From Neptuniibacter sp048548695 (GTDB lineage Bacteria > Pseudomonadota > Gammaproteobacteria > Pseudomonadales > Balneatricaceae): DNA of 64,000 nucleotides. A program made the position numbers and the translations under genes. Positions 27,538-35,941 of the stretch are shown here, one piece after another (position 1 is the stretch's first letter; each line of letters starts with the position of its first letter). The notes beneath the pieces were generated by a model. The model searched no databases. It was not told the DNA's origin and saw only the letters and a program-made list of their open reading frames with translations. The stretch is taken from assembly GCF_048548695.1 (NCBI RefSeq), contig NZ_JBLYIF010000005.1. One strand, given 5' to 3'.

Positions 27538-27575
27538 GCTAGAACCTCTTAAATCATGTGGGTGTGGTCAGACAA

Positions 27576-28220
27576 TCAGGGCTTGCCGTCCCAATTAAGG
27601 AAATTTTTCAATAGCTGCAGACCCACCTTGGAGCTTTTTTCCGGGTGAAACTGCACAGCAAACACATTATCGCGCGCTAAGGCAACATCGAAGTCGATGC
27701 CATAGTGACAGGTACCCGCCACCAGCGCGCGCTGTTCAGCCTGAACCTGATAACTGTGCACAAAGTAGAACCGGCTATCCTGCTCAATGCCAGCCCACAA
27801 CGGATGATCAATGCACTGAGATACCTTGTTCCAGCCCATATGCGGCACCTTCAGGCGCTCACCATCTTCCTGCAGATCAGCACCAAAATATTCAACCTGG
27901 CCCTGAAAATGAGACAAACAATCAACACCTGCGTTCTCTTCAGAGCACTGCATCAAAGCCTGCATACCTACACAAATACCCAAAAACGGCTTACCAGAGC
28001 TGATCGCCTGAGCAACCTCACGGTCAACGCCAAGCTTAAGCATCTCGGCCATGCAATCGCGGATTGCGCCGACTCCAGGCAGAATCACCCGGTCGGCGCT
28101 AGCCACCTGGGCGGGGTCCGCAGTCACCCGAACGTCAACACCGGGTTCAACCGTCTCCAACGCTTTAGCAACCGAGTGCAGGTTGCCCATGCCGTAGTCA
28201 ATTACTGCAACACTTGCCAT
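27576..28220 (-). CDS. hisH: imidazole glycerol phosphate synthase glutaminase subunit
   Basis: HisH hydrolyses glutamine and channels ammonia to HisF. The 214-residue class I amidotransferase has the nucleophile Cys in GICVGMQALM and the His/Glu pair in FHPEKSSKVG, plus the oxyanion-strand region ILPGVGAIRDCM. It lies three bases after hisB and 38 bp before hisF. Confidence 0.97.
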   Translation of the reverse strand: MASVAVIDYGMGNLHSVAKALETVEPGVDVRVTADPAQVASADRVILPGVGAIRDCMAEMLKLGVDREVAQAISSGKPFLGICVGMQALMQCSEENAGVDCLSHFQGQVEYFGADLQEDGERLKVPHMGWNKVSQCIDHPLWAGIEQDSRFYFVHSYQVQAEQRALVAGTCHYGIDFDVALARDNVFAVQFHPEKSSKVGLQLLKNFLNWDGKP

Positions 28221-28223
28221 TGA

Positions 28224-28817
28224 TCAGAGGCACCCTTTAGTGGATGGCATCACCCCGCTGGCACGCGGATCAAATTCCAGTGCCTGGCGCAAAGCGCGGC
28301 CAAACGCTTTAAAGATCGTTTCCGCCTGGTGGTGAGCATTAAAACCTTTCAGGTTGTCGATGTGCAGGGTAACACCGGCATGATTGACAAAGCCCTGGAA
28401 GAACTCCCAAAACAGCTGAGTATCCAGTTTGCCAATGCTGGCACGAGTAAACTCCACCTTCATATCCAGACCAGGACGGCCGGAGAAATCTACCACCACG
28501 CGTGACAAAGCTTCATCCAATGGACAATAGGCGTAGCCGTAGCGGTTGATGCCCTTACGGTCACCCACTGCCTCTTTAAATGCCTGTCCCAGAGTAATGC
28601 CGATATCTTCCACGGTGTGGTGATCATCAATGTGGTTATCACCCTTGGCATCAATCTCCAGATCGATCAGGCCATGGCGGGAGATCTGTTCCATCATGTG
28701 TTCCAGAAAGGGCACGCCGGTTTTTGCACGGAACTTGCCAGTGCCATCAATGTTCACAGCAACTGTAATCTGGGTTTCCAGAGTATCCCGGCTTACCTTG
28801 GCGGTACGTTCTGCCAT
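28224..28817 (-). CDS. hisB: imidazoleglycerol-phosphate dehydratase
   Basis: HisB dehydrates imidazole glycerol phosphate to imidazole acetol phosphate. At 197 residues it is the monofunctional form without the N-terminal histidinol-phosphatase domain of enterics. Metal-binding motifs FLEHMMEQISRHG, DDHHTVEDIGI and the C-terminal NAHHQAETIFKAFGRAL are intact. First gene of hisB-hisH-hisF. Confidence 0.97.
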   Translation of the reverse strand: MAERTAKVSRDTLETQITVAVNIDGTGKFRAKTGVPFLEHMMEQISRHGLIDLEIDAKGDNHIDDHHTVEDIGITLGQAFKEAVGDRKGINRYGYAYCPLDEALSRVVVDFSGRPGLDMKVEFTRASIGKLDTQLFWEFFQGFVNHAGVTLHIDNLKGFNAHHQAETIFKAFGRALRQALEFDPRASGVMPSTKGCL

Positions 28818-28978
28818 GTTGTTCTCCCGCTAACTGAATCAAAGCCGGAATTATACAACCATCCCTGTAACCATGCACTTACCGACCCACTAACAGTCAA
28901 AGCGATGCTCGGATTACATTGAAAATTAAACGATTCTGGTTATGCTCAGACAACAAGGTTTATACCAAGGAGATAATA

Positions 28979-31090
28979 ATGAAGGTTTTGCTCAAGATTG
29001 TTGCCGGGTTCGCAGCACTGGTCCTTATTCTGGTTGTTGCCGGCGGGGCCATTCTCGGTGCTTTTTTTGACCCCAACGAATACAAGCCCGAGATCGAGCA
29101 GGCAGCCCTTGATAAGGGCGGTGTCGAACTGAAGATCAACGGCGACATCGGCTGGTCGGTTTTCCCCTGGCTCGGGCTGGAAGTGAACCAGATTGATGTT
29201 AAATATCCGAGCAAACCGCAACTGGCCAGTCTGCAGCAGGCCCAAGTTTCAGTAAAACTCCTGGCGCTCTTCTCCGGCAAGGTCGAGATGAAGAGTGTCC
29301 TGATCGATGGACTCAATCTGGCCCTGGTGCAAAACAAAGATGGCAGCAATAACTGGAGTGCCTCCAGCAGCGCAACCCAAGCCAAAACCAAGCCCGATGC
29401 GGCAGAGAGTGCCGGTGGTGGAGCCCTGGCGTTAGATATTGAAAGCATCGAGGTGAAGCAAGGCCGGATAAGTTATCAGGATCTGACCAGCGGCATGGAA
29501 GCCCTGATCACCGAATTGAACCTCACTTCCGGCCAGGTGGTCACCGGCGCATTTTTCCCGCTGGAGCTTGGTTTTACCCTGGAACAGAAACTACAGGGGG
29601 AAAGCCAGGTTAAGGTGGTCAGCCAACTCAAAACAGAGATTTTGCTAGACCTAGAGCAACAGCTCTACCAGCTGCAAGGCCTCGACTCAGCACTGACCCT
29701 CAGCGGCAAACCGCTGGCTGGCAACAGCCTGAGCTTCTCCACGCAAGCAGATGTAAAAGCAGACCTGGCCAAGCAGCAGGCAGAGGTCAGCAATCTGACA
29801 CTGGCATTAGCCAACCTGACTGCCAACGGCAACCTGAAGGTAGCCGACTTCGATAACCCGGTCATCAGCGGTAACCTGAATCTGGCAGAGTTTGACCTGA
29901 ATAAGCTGCTGGCTGCTCTGGGCCAGACCAAGGTGGAAACCACTGACTCGGACGTGCTGAAAAAGATCAGTCTGCAAGCCGAGTTGGGTGGCGCGGCCAA
30001 TACCGTCAACGCCAAAAGCCTGACCCTGAAACTGGATGACACCACCTTTACGGGTAATGCAGGCTTTAATCTGGGCACCTCAGCGATCAGTCTCAACCTG
30101 AAAGGCGACAGTCTGGATGCCGATCGTTATCTACCACCCGCGACTGATAGCAAACCCGCCAGCAAACCTGTGGCAGGCGTGCCAGAGACCTACTCGAAAG
30201 AGCCGGTCATTCCGGTTGAAGCCCTCAAACCTCTGAACCTGGATAGCACCCTGGCGCTGGGCACCCTGAAAGTCAGCGGACTGGATATCAGCAATATCGA
30301 TCTGGCCGTCAATGCTCGTGGTGGTGTTATTAACGCCAGCAAACTGAATGCGGATATGTACAAGGGGCAGTTGCGTAATAGTGTTCAGCTTGATCTGCGC
30401 AATGCCAAACCTTCATTGCGGGTACGCAAGAACATCAGCGGCATCGATATGGGCAGTATGCTGATTGCTCTGGCGCAGGTCGACCAACTTACCGGTACCC
30501 TCAACGCGCAGGCGGATATCACTACCCGAGGCAACTCGGTGTATGACTTTGTTAACACCGCTACCGGCAGCTCCAGCATTAAGCTATCCGACGGTGAAAT
30601 TAAAGGCATTGATGCTGCACAAAGCGTCTGTCAGGCGATGAACAACGTCAGCTCCCTGGGCATAAACAGCCAGGAAGTAGACCGCTCGACTCCGTTCGCT
30701 AACATTAGCGCCACCCTGCCGATCACCAACGGCGTAATCAACAGCCAGGACCTGACGGCGCAACTGGATGCCATGGCACTGAATGGTCGTGGACTGGTCA
30801 ATCTGCCTAAGCAAACTCTGGATTACCGGTTGGGCTTCAAAGTAGAGAAAAACCTGTTCAAGGAAACCTGCTCTTTCCCGAATGCACTGGAAAATGTTGA
30901 GATTCCCATTAACTGTAAAGGCGGTTTTGCCACACCACCGCAGAAGATGTGTAAACCTGATCTGAGTGTTATCACTGACGCCCTCAAGGCACGAGTGAAA
31001 GAAAAAGCCAAGGCTAAGGTTGAAGAAAAACTCAACAAAGAACTGGAAAACAAACTGGGCGATAAACTCAAGGGGCTACTTGGCCGCTAA
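28979..31090 (+). CDS. AsmA-family envelope protein
   Basis: A 703-residue AsmA family protein. One N-terminal membrane anchor (about residues 5-28, LLKIVAGFAALVLILVVAGG) is followed by a chorein-like N-terminal part (FDPNEYKPEIEQAALDKGG, then GDIGWSVFPWLGLEV) and long beta-rich repeats. It ends in a Lys/Glu helix (KARVKEKAKAKVEEKLNKEL). AsmA-like proteins are large periplasmic proteins linked to lipid transport and outer-membrane assembly. The ATG at 28979 has an excellent AAGGAG site and was preferred to a start 60 bp upstream. Its stop shares one base with the mutY start. Confidence 0.92.
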   Translation: MKVLLKIVAGFAALVLILVVAGGAILGAFFDPNEYKPEIEQAALDKGGVELKINGDIGWSVFPWLGLEVNQIDVKYPSKPQLASLQQAQVSVKLLALFSGKVEMKSVLIDGLNLALVQNKDGSNNWSASSSATQAKTKPDAAESAGGGALALDIESIEVKQGRISYQDLTSGMEALITELNLTSGQVVTGAFFPLELGFTLEQKLQGESQVKVVSQLKTEILLDLEQQLYQLQGLDSALTLSGKPLAGNSLSFSTQADVKADLAKQQAEVSNLTLALANLTANGNLKVADFDNPVISGNLNLAEFDLNKLLAALGQTKVETTDSDVLKKISLQAELGGAANTVNAKSLTLKLDDTTFTGNAGFNLGTSAISLNLKGDSLDADRYLPPATDSKPASKPVAGVPETYSKEPVIPVEALKPLNLDSTLALGTLKVSGLDISNIDLAVNARGGVINASKLNADMYKGQLRNSVQLDLRNAKPSLRVRKNISGIDMGSMLIALAQVDQLTGTLNAQADITTRGNSVYDFVNTATGSSSIKLSDGEIKGIDAAQSVCQAMNNVSSLGINSQEVDRSTPFANISATLPITNGVINSQDLTAQLDAMALNGRGLVNLPKQTLDYRLGFKVEKNLFKETCSFPNALENVEIPINCKGGFATPPQKMCKPDLSVITDALKARVKEKAKAKVEEKLNKELENKLGDKLKGLLGR

Positions 31091-32160
31091 TGACTCCTTC
31101 CCAGTTCAATAGCGCCGTGCTGGCCTGGTTCGATCAGCACGGCCGCCATGATCTGCCCTGGCAGCAAGACAAATCAGCCTATCCAACCTGGATCTCTGAA
31201 ATCATGTTGCAGCAGACCCAGGTCACCACTGTGATTCCTTATTTCCAGCGTTTCATGACGCGTTTCCCAGATGTATTCAGTCTGGCCGATGCCCCGCTGG
31301 ACGAAGTACTGCACCTTTGGACCGGCCTCGGCTATTACGCCCGCGCCCGCAATCTACATAAAGCCGCGCAACAATTGGTCGCAGAACATAATGGCGAATT
31401 TCCTGACACCGTAGACGCGATGGAGCGACTGTCTGGCATCGGCCGCTCTACTGCCGGAGCGATCCTCTCCATCAGCCGTGGGGTAAGGGCACCGATCCTG
31501 GATGGCAATGTCAAACGGGTACTGACCCGCTTTTATGCGGTTGAAGGCTGGCCCGGCAGCACCGCCAACCAGAAAACACTCTGGCAGTACGCCGAGCAAA
31601 ACACACCGCAACAGCGTGTTGGCGAATACACCCAAGCGATGATGGATCTGGGTGCCACCCTCTGCACCCGAGGCAAACCCCAATGTGGCAGCTGTCCGTT
31701 GCAAGCAGACTGTCAGGCCTATCAGCAAAACCGTACCCGAGAGCTACCGGCACCACGCCCGAAAAAAACCTTACCGGTAAAGCAGACTTACATGCTGCTA
31801 CTGCAGAACGACACAGAAGACACCGTGTTACTGTATCAGCGTCCGCCCAGTGGTTTATGGGGCGGTTTATGGAGCCTGCCGGAAACCACAGACCTGCGCG
31901 ACCTGCACCAAGAAACAGGTCTGGAGGCGATCCAGGAATCACTGCAGCCATTGACACCTATGCGTCACACCTTCAGTCATTTCCATCTCGATATCACCCC
32001 GGTACTTGGCCGACTGAAAGACCCTACAGACTGTGTCATGGATGCGGGGCCGCTGCTCTGGTATAACATACGGCAACCGCAGAACGTGGGTCTGGCTGCA
32101 CCAGTCAAAAAACTGCTGCAGCAATTGGCCCGACAACCCGCTTTAAGGCTGGAGATTTAG
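31090..32160 (+). CDS. mutY: A/G-specific adenine glycosylase
   Basis: MutY removes adenine mispaired with 8-oxoguanine. The 356-residue product has the catalytic Glu region EIMLQQTQV, the helix-hairpin-helix LSGIGRSTAGAILS and the catalytic Asp in ILDGNVKRVLTR. The [4Fe-4S] ligands have the canonical spacing C-x6-C-x2-C-x5-C (CTRGKPQCGSCPLQADC), and a NUDIX-like C-terminal domain recognises 8-oxoG. Translationally coupled to asmA (TAATG) and followed directly by yggX. Confidence 0.97.
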   Translation: MTPSQFNSAVLAWFDQHGRHDLPWQQDKSAYPTWISEIMLQQTQVTTVIPYFQRFMTRFPDVFSLADAPLDEVLHLWTGLGYYARARNLHKAAQQLVAEHNGEFPDTVDAMERLSGIGRSTAGAILSISRGVRAPILDGNVKRVLTRFYAVEGWPGSTANQKTLWQYAEQNTPQQRVGEYTQAMMDLGATLCTRGKPQCGSCPLQADCQAYQQNRTRELPAPRPKKTLPVKQTYMLLLQNDTEDTVLLYQRPPSGLWGGLWSLPETTDLRDLHQETGLEAIQESLQPLTPMRHTFSHFHLDITPVLGRLKDPTDCVMDAGPLLWYNIRQPQNVGLAAPVKKLLQQLARQPALRLEI

Positions 32161-32433
32161 ATGAGCCGCACCGTTTTTTGTCGCAAATACAAACAGGAAC
32201 TGGAAGGGCTGGAACGCCCACCCTATCCCGGCCCTAAGGGTCAGCTTATTTTTGACACTATATCCAAGCAGGCATGGCAGGAATGGACCGACCACCAGAC
32301 CATGTTGATCAATGAAAAGCACCTCAGCCTGATGGATCCGAAAACCCGCGAATTCCTGTCAGAAGAGATGGAAAAGTTCATGGATGGCGAGGACTTCGAA
32401 AAGGCTGAAGGCTACGTACCTCCATCAAAATAA
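32161..32433 (+). CDS. yggX: Fe(2+)-trafficking/oxidative damage protection protein YggX
   Basis: A 90-residue protein of the YggX family, which protects iron-sulfur clusters from oxidative damage and may traffic iron. It has the conserved MSRTVFCRKYKQELEGL start with Cys7, the PPYPGPKG turn, and SKQAWQEWTDHQTMLINEK. It begins immediately after the mutY stop; mutY-yggX is a conserved operon in gammaproteobacteria. Confidence 0.97.
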   Translation: MSRTVFCRKYKQELEGLERPPYPGPKGQLIFDTISKQAWQEWTDHQTMLINEKHLSLMDPKTREFLSEEMEKFMDGEDFEKAEGYVPPSK

Positions 32434-32495
32434 TTTTTGTTATCAGGCGCTTGACACTAAACCGCTGAAACGGTTTAATACGCGCCACTTGAGTT

Positions 32496-32571
32496 GCCCG
32501 GATAGCTCAGTCGGTAGAGCAGAGGATTGAAAATCCTCGTGTCGGTGGTTCGATTCCGCCTCCGGGCACCA
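32496..32571 (+). tRNA. tRNA-Phe (GAA)
   Basis: A 76-base cloverleaf beginning GCCCGGATAGCTCAG and ending CCGGGCACCA with encoded CCA. The anticodon loop TTGAAAA gives anticodon GAA, and the T-loop region GGTTCGATTCC is canonical. It lies after yggX, as in Pseudomonas. Confidence 0.98.
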
Positions 32572-32576
32572 ACTTT

Positions 32577-32605
32577 AAAGCCTCGCTATCAGCGGGGCTT
32601 TTTGT
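32577..32605 (+). terminator. terminator of tRNA-Phe
   Basis: AGCCTCGC and GCGGGGCT pair (one G-T wobble) around TATCA and are followed by TTTTTG, six bases after the tRNA end. Confidence 0.8.
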
Positions 32606-32757
32606 TTTGTGCGAAAGACCGGATGAGAACCGCCGATGCGGTTGTAACGTCGCGCCATTGTAACGTCGCGCCATTTTTGGCACAGATTTACGCATTTTTT
32701 GGCATTAGGGTTCTCGAATAATTTCCTCTCTGATGCTTCCCTACAGTTCAATAAATT

Positions 32758-33036
32758 CTACAGTGGCACCTCTAGCCAGTCTGTCTTACCTACCTCTTCA
32801 TCTAAAATTTTTTCAGAATAAGGTACCCGATACCATTCTGTCTTTGGCCCATCGACAGGGTTGTAACACTGCCCAGTAGTCTGATTAACCCAAATGGCTC
32901 CATCGTCTCCACGCTTCCAAGCCTCGCCCATATTCGCGTCAACCATGCATGTATAGGAGTCAGGGAATGGATCTTTTCCCCACTTATCATGGATTGGTAC
33001 TGTTATGGTTTGCAGCTTATTTGCTGTATCTGCCAT
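32758..33036 (-). CDS. hypothetical small hydrophilic protein
   Basis: A 92-residue protein I do not recognise. It is rich in Trp, Asp and Pro (WGKDPFPDSYTCMVDANMG; GDDGAIWVNQTTGQCYNP), has two cysteines and lacks a signal or membrane segment. The ATG is preceded by GAGAG. It sits in the accessory stretch between tRNA-Phe and the PIN toxin gene, on the same strand as the toxin pair, 125 bp downstream of it. Its origin by transfer is plausible but unproven. Confidence 0.5.
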   Translation of the reverse strand: MADTANKLQTITVPIHDKWGKDPFPDSYTCMVDANMGEAWKRGDDGAIWVNQTTGQCYNPVDGPKTEWYRVPYSEKILDEEVGKTDWLEVPL

Positions 33037-33160
33037 GAGAACTCTCTTTGTAATCTGCTTGCTTAAAACAGCCCTTGCTGTCCTTTTGGTTTCGGTGGTT
33101 CTGACCAGTTGCCGTACTGCTCAAAGCAGTTTGCTGCTTCTGGTACCAGGAACCGAAGAA

Positions 33161-33727
33161 TTAAAGAAATTCAGAAAACTCGCGCAGCTTGGAAACCGAC
33201 TGGGGTAATTGCTGCTTTTGTAGTGTTGCCAAAAATTCATCCACTTCGACAGGTGGATTTTTTAACGCCATACGCTGCTTTTTAATCGCCGAACAGCAAA
33301 TAGCAGGCGCCATATCGATTTGGTAGTAGATAAAATCATCCGGGTGTAACAAATCAATCCCATATGGCTCTAAAGCATCTGGTGGAAAATCTTTCATATT
33401 AAATGTGACGATCGCATCAGCGCCACAACGAATCTCTGCGGCTAATACATGGCGATCATCAGGATCGGGGAGCTGTAACGTCTCAATTAAAGACTCATAT
33501 CCAGTTACTTTGGCGTCCTTGACATGAGCATCCATCAAATCCCGTACTCGCTCCAGAGCTTCTCGCGTAAATTTGCCTTGGCGGAGTAAAGCATCGATCC
33601 ATTCTTCATGTATTTTTTCCGTCCAATGAGCTTTAAACAGATCCGTTAATGCCAGCCGCATGAGCGTATCCCGCAAGGGGGCGGGATAGAGCACACAGGC
33701 ATCGTATATAACGGTAAATTTACTCAA
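33161..33727 (-). CDS. PIN-domain toxin (VapC-like)
   Basis: A 188-residue PIN-domain protein, probably an endoribonuclease toxin. The conserved acidic residues are visible: Asp in VIYDACVLYP near residue 9, Glu in HEEWIDALL, the Asp pair in LPDPDDRHVLAAEI and Asp in FNMKDFPPDAL. It belongs to the longer PIN type with a C-terminal extension of about 55 residues after the core. The upstream gene, six bases away on the same strand, encodes a HTH protein; such pairs act as toxin-antitoxin modules. The RNA target is unknown. Confidence 0.8.
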   Translation of the reverse strand: MSKFTVIYDACVLYPAPLRDTLMRLALTDLFKAHWTEKIHEEWIDALLRQGKFTREALERVRDLMDAHVKDAKVTGYESLIETLQLPDPDDRHVLAAEIRCGADAIVTFNMKDFPPDALEPYGIDLLHPDDFIYYQIDMAPAICCSAIKKQRMALKNPPVEVDEFLATLQKQQLPQSVSKLREFSEFL

Positions 33728-33733
33728 TGGAAA

Positions 33734-34186
33734 TCAATACCCCATATCCTCTTCCTGAGACAGGGCCGCCAACTCGTCCAAAGCCTGCTCTCTAAGCTGT
33801 GCAGTCCGTTCCCGGTAGGTTAGTACATCATTTAATAACACTCGACGATGGGCGCCTACCTTGCGAAATGGAATTTCACCTTTTTCCAACAGCCCCACCA
33901 GAAAGGGACGACTTACATTGAGTAAGTTAGCAGCCTCTTGAGTACTTACCTCTTGATGATGGGGTATCAAACTGATGGCATTACCTTTAGACACCTCCGC
34001 CAGTACATCCAACAAAACCTGTAAGACATGACCCGGCAGCACTAAATCGTCTGATTCACCATTGCTGCCTCGCAGTGAAAGTTGCACCCGATCCACATCT
34101 GCATATTTGGACAATGTGCGGCTTGATATTTTGGCTTGCTCTACCTCTGCCTGGGTAGGCAATTGGACTATTTTTTGGGCAGACAT
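33734..34186 (-). CDS. excisionase-type HTH antitoxin
   Basis: A 150-residue protein with an excisionase/MerR-like HTH (STQEAANLLNVSRPFLVGLL, then IPFRKVGAHRRVLLNDVL) at about residues 90-130, and an acidic C-terminal tail (LREQALDELAALSQEEDMGY) that could bind the toxin. It lies directly upstream of the PIN gene, the usual order antitoxin then toxin. The ATG at 34186 has AAGGAG upstream; a longer start at 34210 was rejected. Its promoter region carries tandem 13-bp repeats that may be its operator. Confidence 0.75.
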   Translation of the reverse strand: MSAQKIVQLPTQAEVEQAKISSRTLSKYADVDRVQLSLRGSNGESDDLVLPGHVLQVLLDVLAEVSKGNAISLIPHHQEVSTQEAANLLNVSRPFLVGLLEKGEIPFRKVGAHRRVLLNDVLTYRERTAQLREQALDELAALSQEEDMGY

Positions 34187-34251
34187 AACCAATACTCCTT
34201 GTTGCTTCATCGCATAAAAAGCGAAGCTTATGTAGAGAAGCTTAGCACAAA

Positions 34252-34282
34252 CGAAATAAACGAAACTATCGAAATAAACGAA
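34252..34282 (-). promoter_or_regulatory. tandem 13-bp repeats, likely antitoxin operator
   Basis: CGAAATAAACGAA occurs exactly at 34252-34264 and again at 34270-34282, a period of 18 bp, 66-96 bp before the antitoxin start. Tandem half-sites here fit autoregulation by the HTH antitoxin. The neighbouring sequence also repeats GAAGCTTA (about 34223 and 34238). Confidence 0.5.
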
Positions 34283-34454
34283 TAGATTCCACCCATGATT
34301 AAAACCATACTGTCAGGCTTTACTCCTTTACCTGCCAATACAAACAAAAAGCATGGCACTCGATGCTGTAAGTTAATGTCCAATTTGGTAGTAAAGCAGG
34401 ACCGCTCTTGCCATCAAATGGTGATAGTCACAGAGTCGAAAACGAGGCTTTGCC

Positions 34455-34826
34455 ATGCCAAACCCTGACAACAAAATCACCGTGTTCTACGACGGTGCCT
34501 GTCCCCGCTGTGTTCGGGACCGGGCGAATTATGAAAAAAGAGATCCGGGTAGCGGGGCTGATATTGAGTGGTTTGATATCACGGGTCGCGAGAGTGAGCT
34601 GTGTTCACTAGGCATTGATCCACATAGGGCGTTAACTGAGCTGCATATTCGCACCGCCGAGGGAGAGATCCTGTCAGAGCTGGATGCCTACCGGGTCTTG
34701 ATGGCGCGCGTACCGGCATATCGTCTGCTGGGCTGGCTGATCGGTTTACCCTTCATCCGGCCCTGGGTGAGCTGGTTATATCATCGCTGGGTAACCCGGC
34801 GACTGGCACGGGAGGGCCGGCTTTAG
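34455..34826 (+). CDS. DCC-family (DUF393) thiol-disulfide oxidoreductase-like protein
   Basis: A 123-residue member of the DUF393 family, named for the N-terminal D-x-x-C-x-x-C motif seen here as YDGACPRC. It also has the conserved RTAEGEILSELDAYRVLMARVP segment and a C-terminal hydrophobic/basic part (RWVTRRLAREGRL). Family members are presumed redox proteins; the partner is unknown. GAGG precedes the ATG. It may mark the return to the core chromosome after the tRNA-Phe patch. Confidence 0.85.
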   Translation: MPNPDNKITVFYDGACPRCVRDRANYEKRDPGSGADIEWFDITGRESELCSLGIDPHRALTELHIRTAEGEILSELDAYRVLMARVPAYRLLGWLIGLPFIRPWVSWLYHRWVTRRLAREGRL

Positions 34827-34860
34827 TCATCTCGGCAGCAGCCTTCTGTGCCCAATGCAC

Positions 34861-35802
34861 TTAACGCACAAAACGTTTTTTAAACTCCTTAGGCGTTTGC
34901 CCGGTGATCTTGATAAAGGTTTTACGAAAGGCACCTAGGTCTTCATAACCCACTTCCGTGGCGATGCGCTCAATAGATGTGCCGCTGGTTTCAATCAGCT
35001 CACAGGCCTTCTGAATACGCAGCTGCTGCAGATACTGGGTCGGTTTTAGACCCGTGGCTTTGACAAAACGCCTCAGGAAAGTCCGTTCGGTCAGGTGTGA
35101 AAGTTGCGCCAGCTGCCTGATTACCACGGTCTTCTGGAAATCTCGCTGCAGCTGATGCTGAACCCGAATGATCGTTTCATCACCATGATCCAGTTTGGGC
35201 GTAAAACGCCTGTAGTAGCTCTGTTCCCGCGGGCCGGTATCCACAATCAGAAAACGCCCCAACTGACGCATGATCTGCGAATTGGTAAACTGCGCCACCA
35301 GTTCCAGCCCCAGATCAATCCAGCTCATTAACCCGCCCGCCGTAATGATATCGGCATCGTTGATCAGCAGCTTATTGATGTCGAGCCCGATCCGCGGAAA
35401 GCGACTGGCAAATTCATCAGCCAATGCCCAGTGTGTGGTGACCCGGCGGCCATTCAGCAAACCGGTCTCGGCTAACACAAAGGCTCCGGCACAAACAGAG
35501 CAGATAATGGCACCGTTTTGATGCTGTTTTGTCAGCCAGTCCAGCAACCTCGGCTCTGGATTAAGGTAATAGCTATCATCCAGACAGGGCGGCAGAATAA
35601 CTACCTGCATCGGTGCTGTGTCATCAATTACGCCCTGATTGATCTGCAAGCCGTCAAAAATATGGGTATTAAAAACACCTTCACACCCCTGTTGATGACA
35701 TATGGTATTAGCCAGATAAAACTGCTCGGCCATCCCTTGAACTGCAGACAACAGTGCACCCGGATAATGAACGATGCCGATCTGAATGGTTTTTTTTGTC
35801 AT
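34861..35802 (-). CDS. GlxA-type transcriptional regulator (DJ-1/PfpI plus AraC HTH)
   Basis: A 313-residue regulator. The N-terminal DJ-1/PfpI-like domain (about 5-190) contains ICSVCAGAFVLAETGLLNG and TTHWALADEFASRFP, typical of GlxA-like regulators. The C-terminal AraC domain has two HTH units (LTERTFLRRFVKATGLKPTQY and ERIATEVGYEDLGAFRKTF). Ligands of such proteins include quaternary amines and other small metabolites; none can be named here. It is divergent from the cysteine hydrolase gene, which is its probable target. Confidence 0.9.
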   Translation of the reverse strand: MTKKTIQIGIVHYPGALLSAVQGMAEQFYLANTICHQQGCEGVFNTHIFDGLQINQGVIDDTAPMQVVILPPCLDDSYYLNPEPRLLDWLTKQHQNGAIICSVCAGAFVLAETGLLNGRRVTTHWALADEFASRFPRIGLDINKLLINDADIITAGGLMSWIDLGLELVAQFTNSQIMRQLGRFLIVDTGPREQSYYRRFTPKLDHGDETIIRVQHQLQRDFQKTVVIRQLAQLSHLTERTFLRRFVKATGLKPTQYLQQLRIQKACELIETSGTSIERIATEVGYEDLGAFRKTFIKITGQTPKEFKKRFVR

Positions 35803-35941
35803 TTTTAACTTCTTTTATGCCAGTTTCACCCGCAGTATGGGATGCTAATTCCTAACATAATAAAAACCAACACTAACCATCATCTGTCTTTGCACGTTTA
35901 CAGAGACTGATTTCTACACACCCAGACACAGAGGGCATGAT

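Noticed and set aside
33035..33208. Plus-strand ORF with a lipobox-like start (MRTLFVICLLK, then LTSC)
   Set aside because: It starts inside the first codon of the better-supported minus-strand 92-residue gene, has no ribosome site, and runs into the 3' end of the PIN toxin gene.
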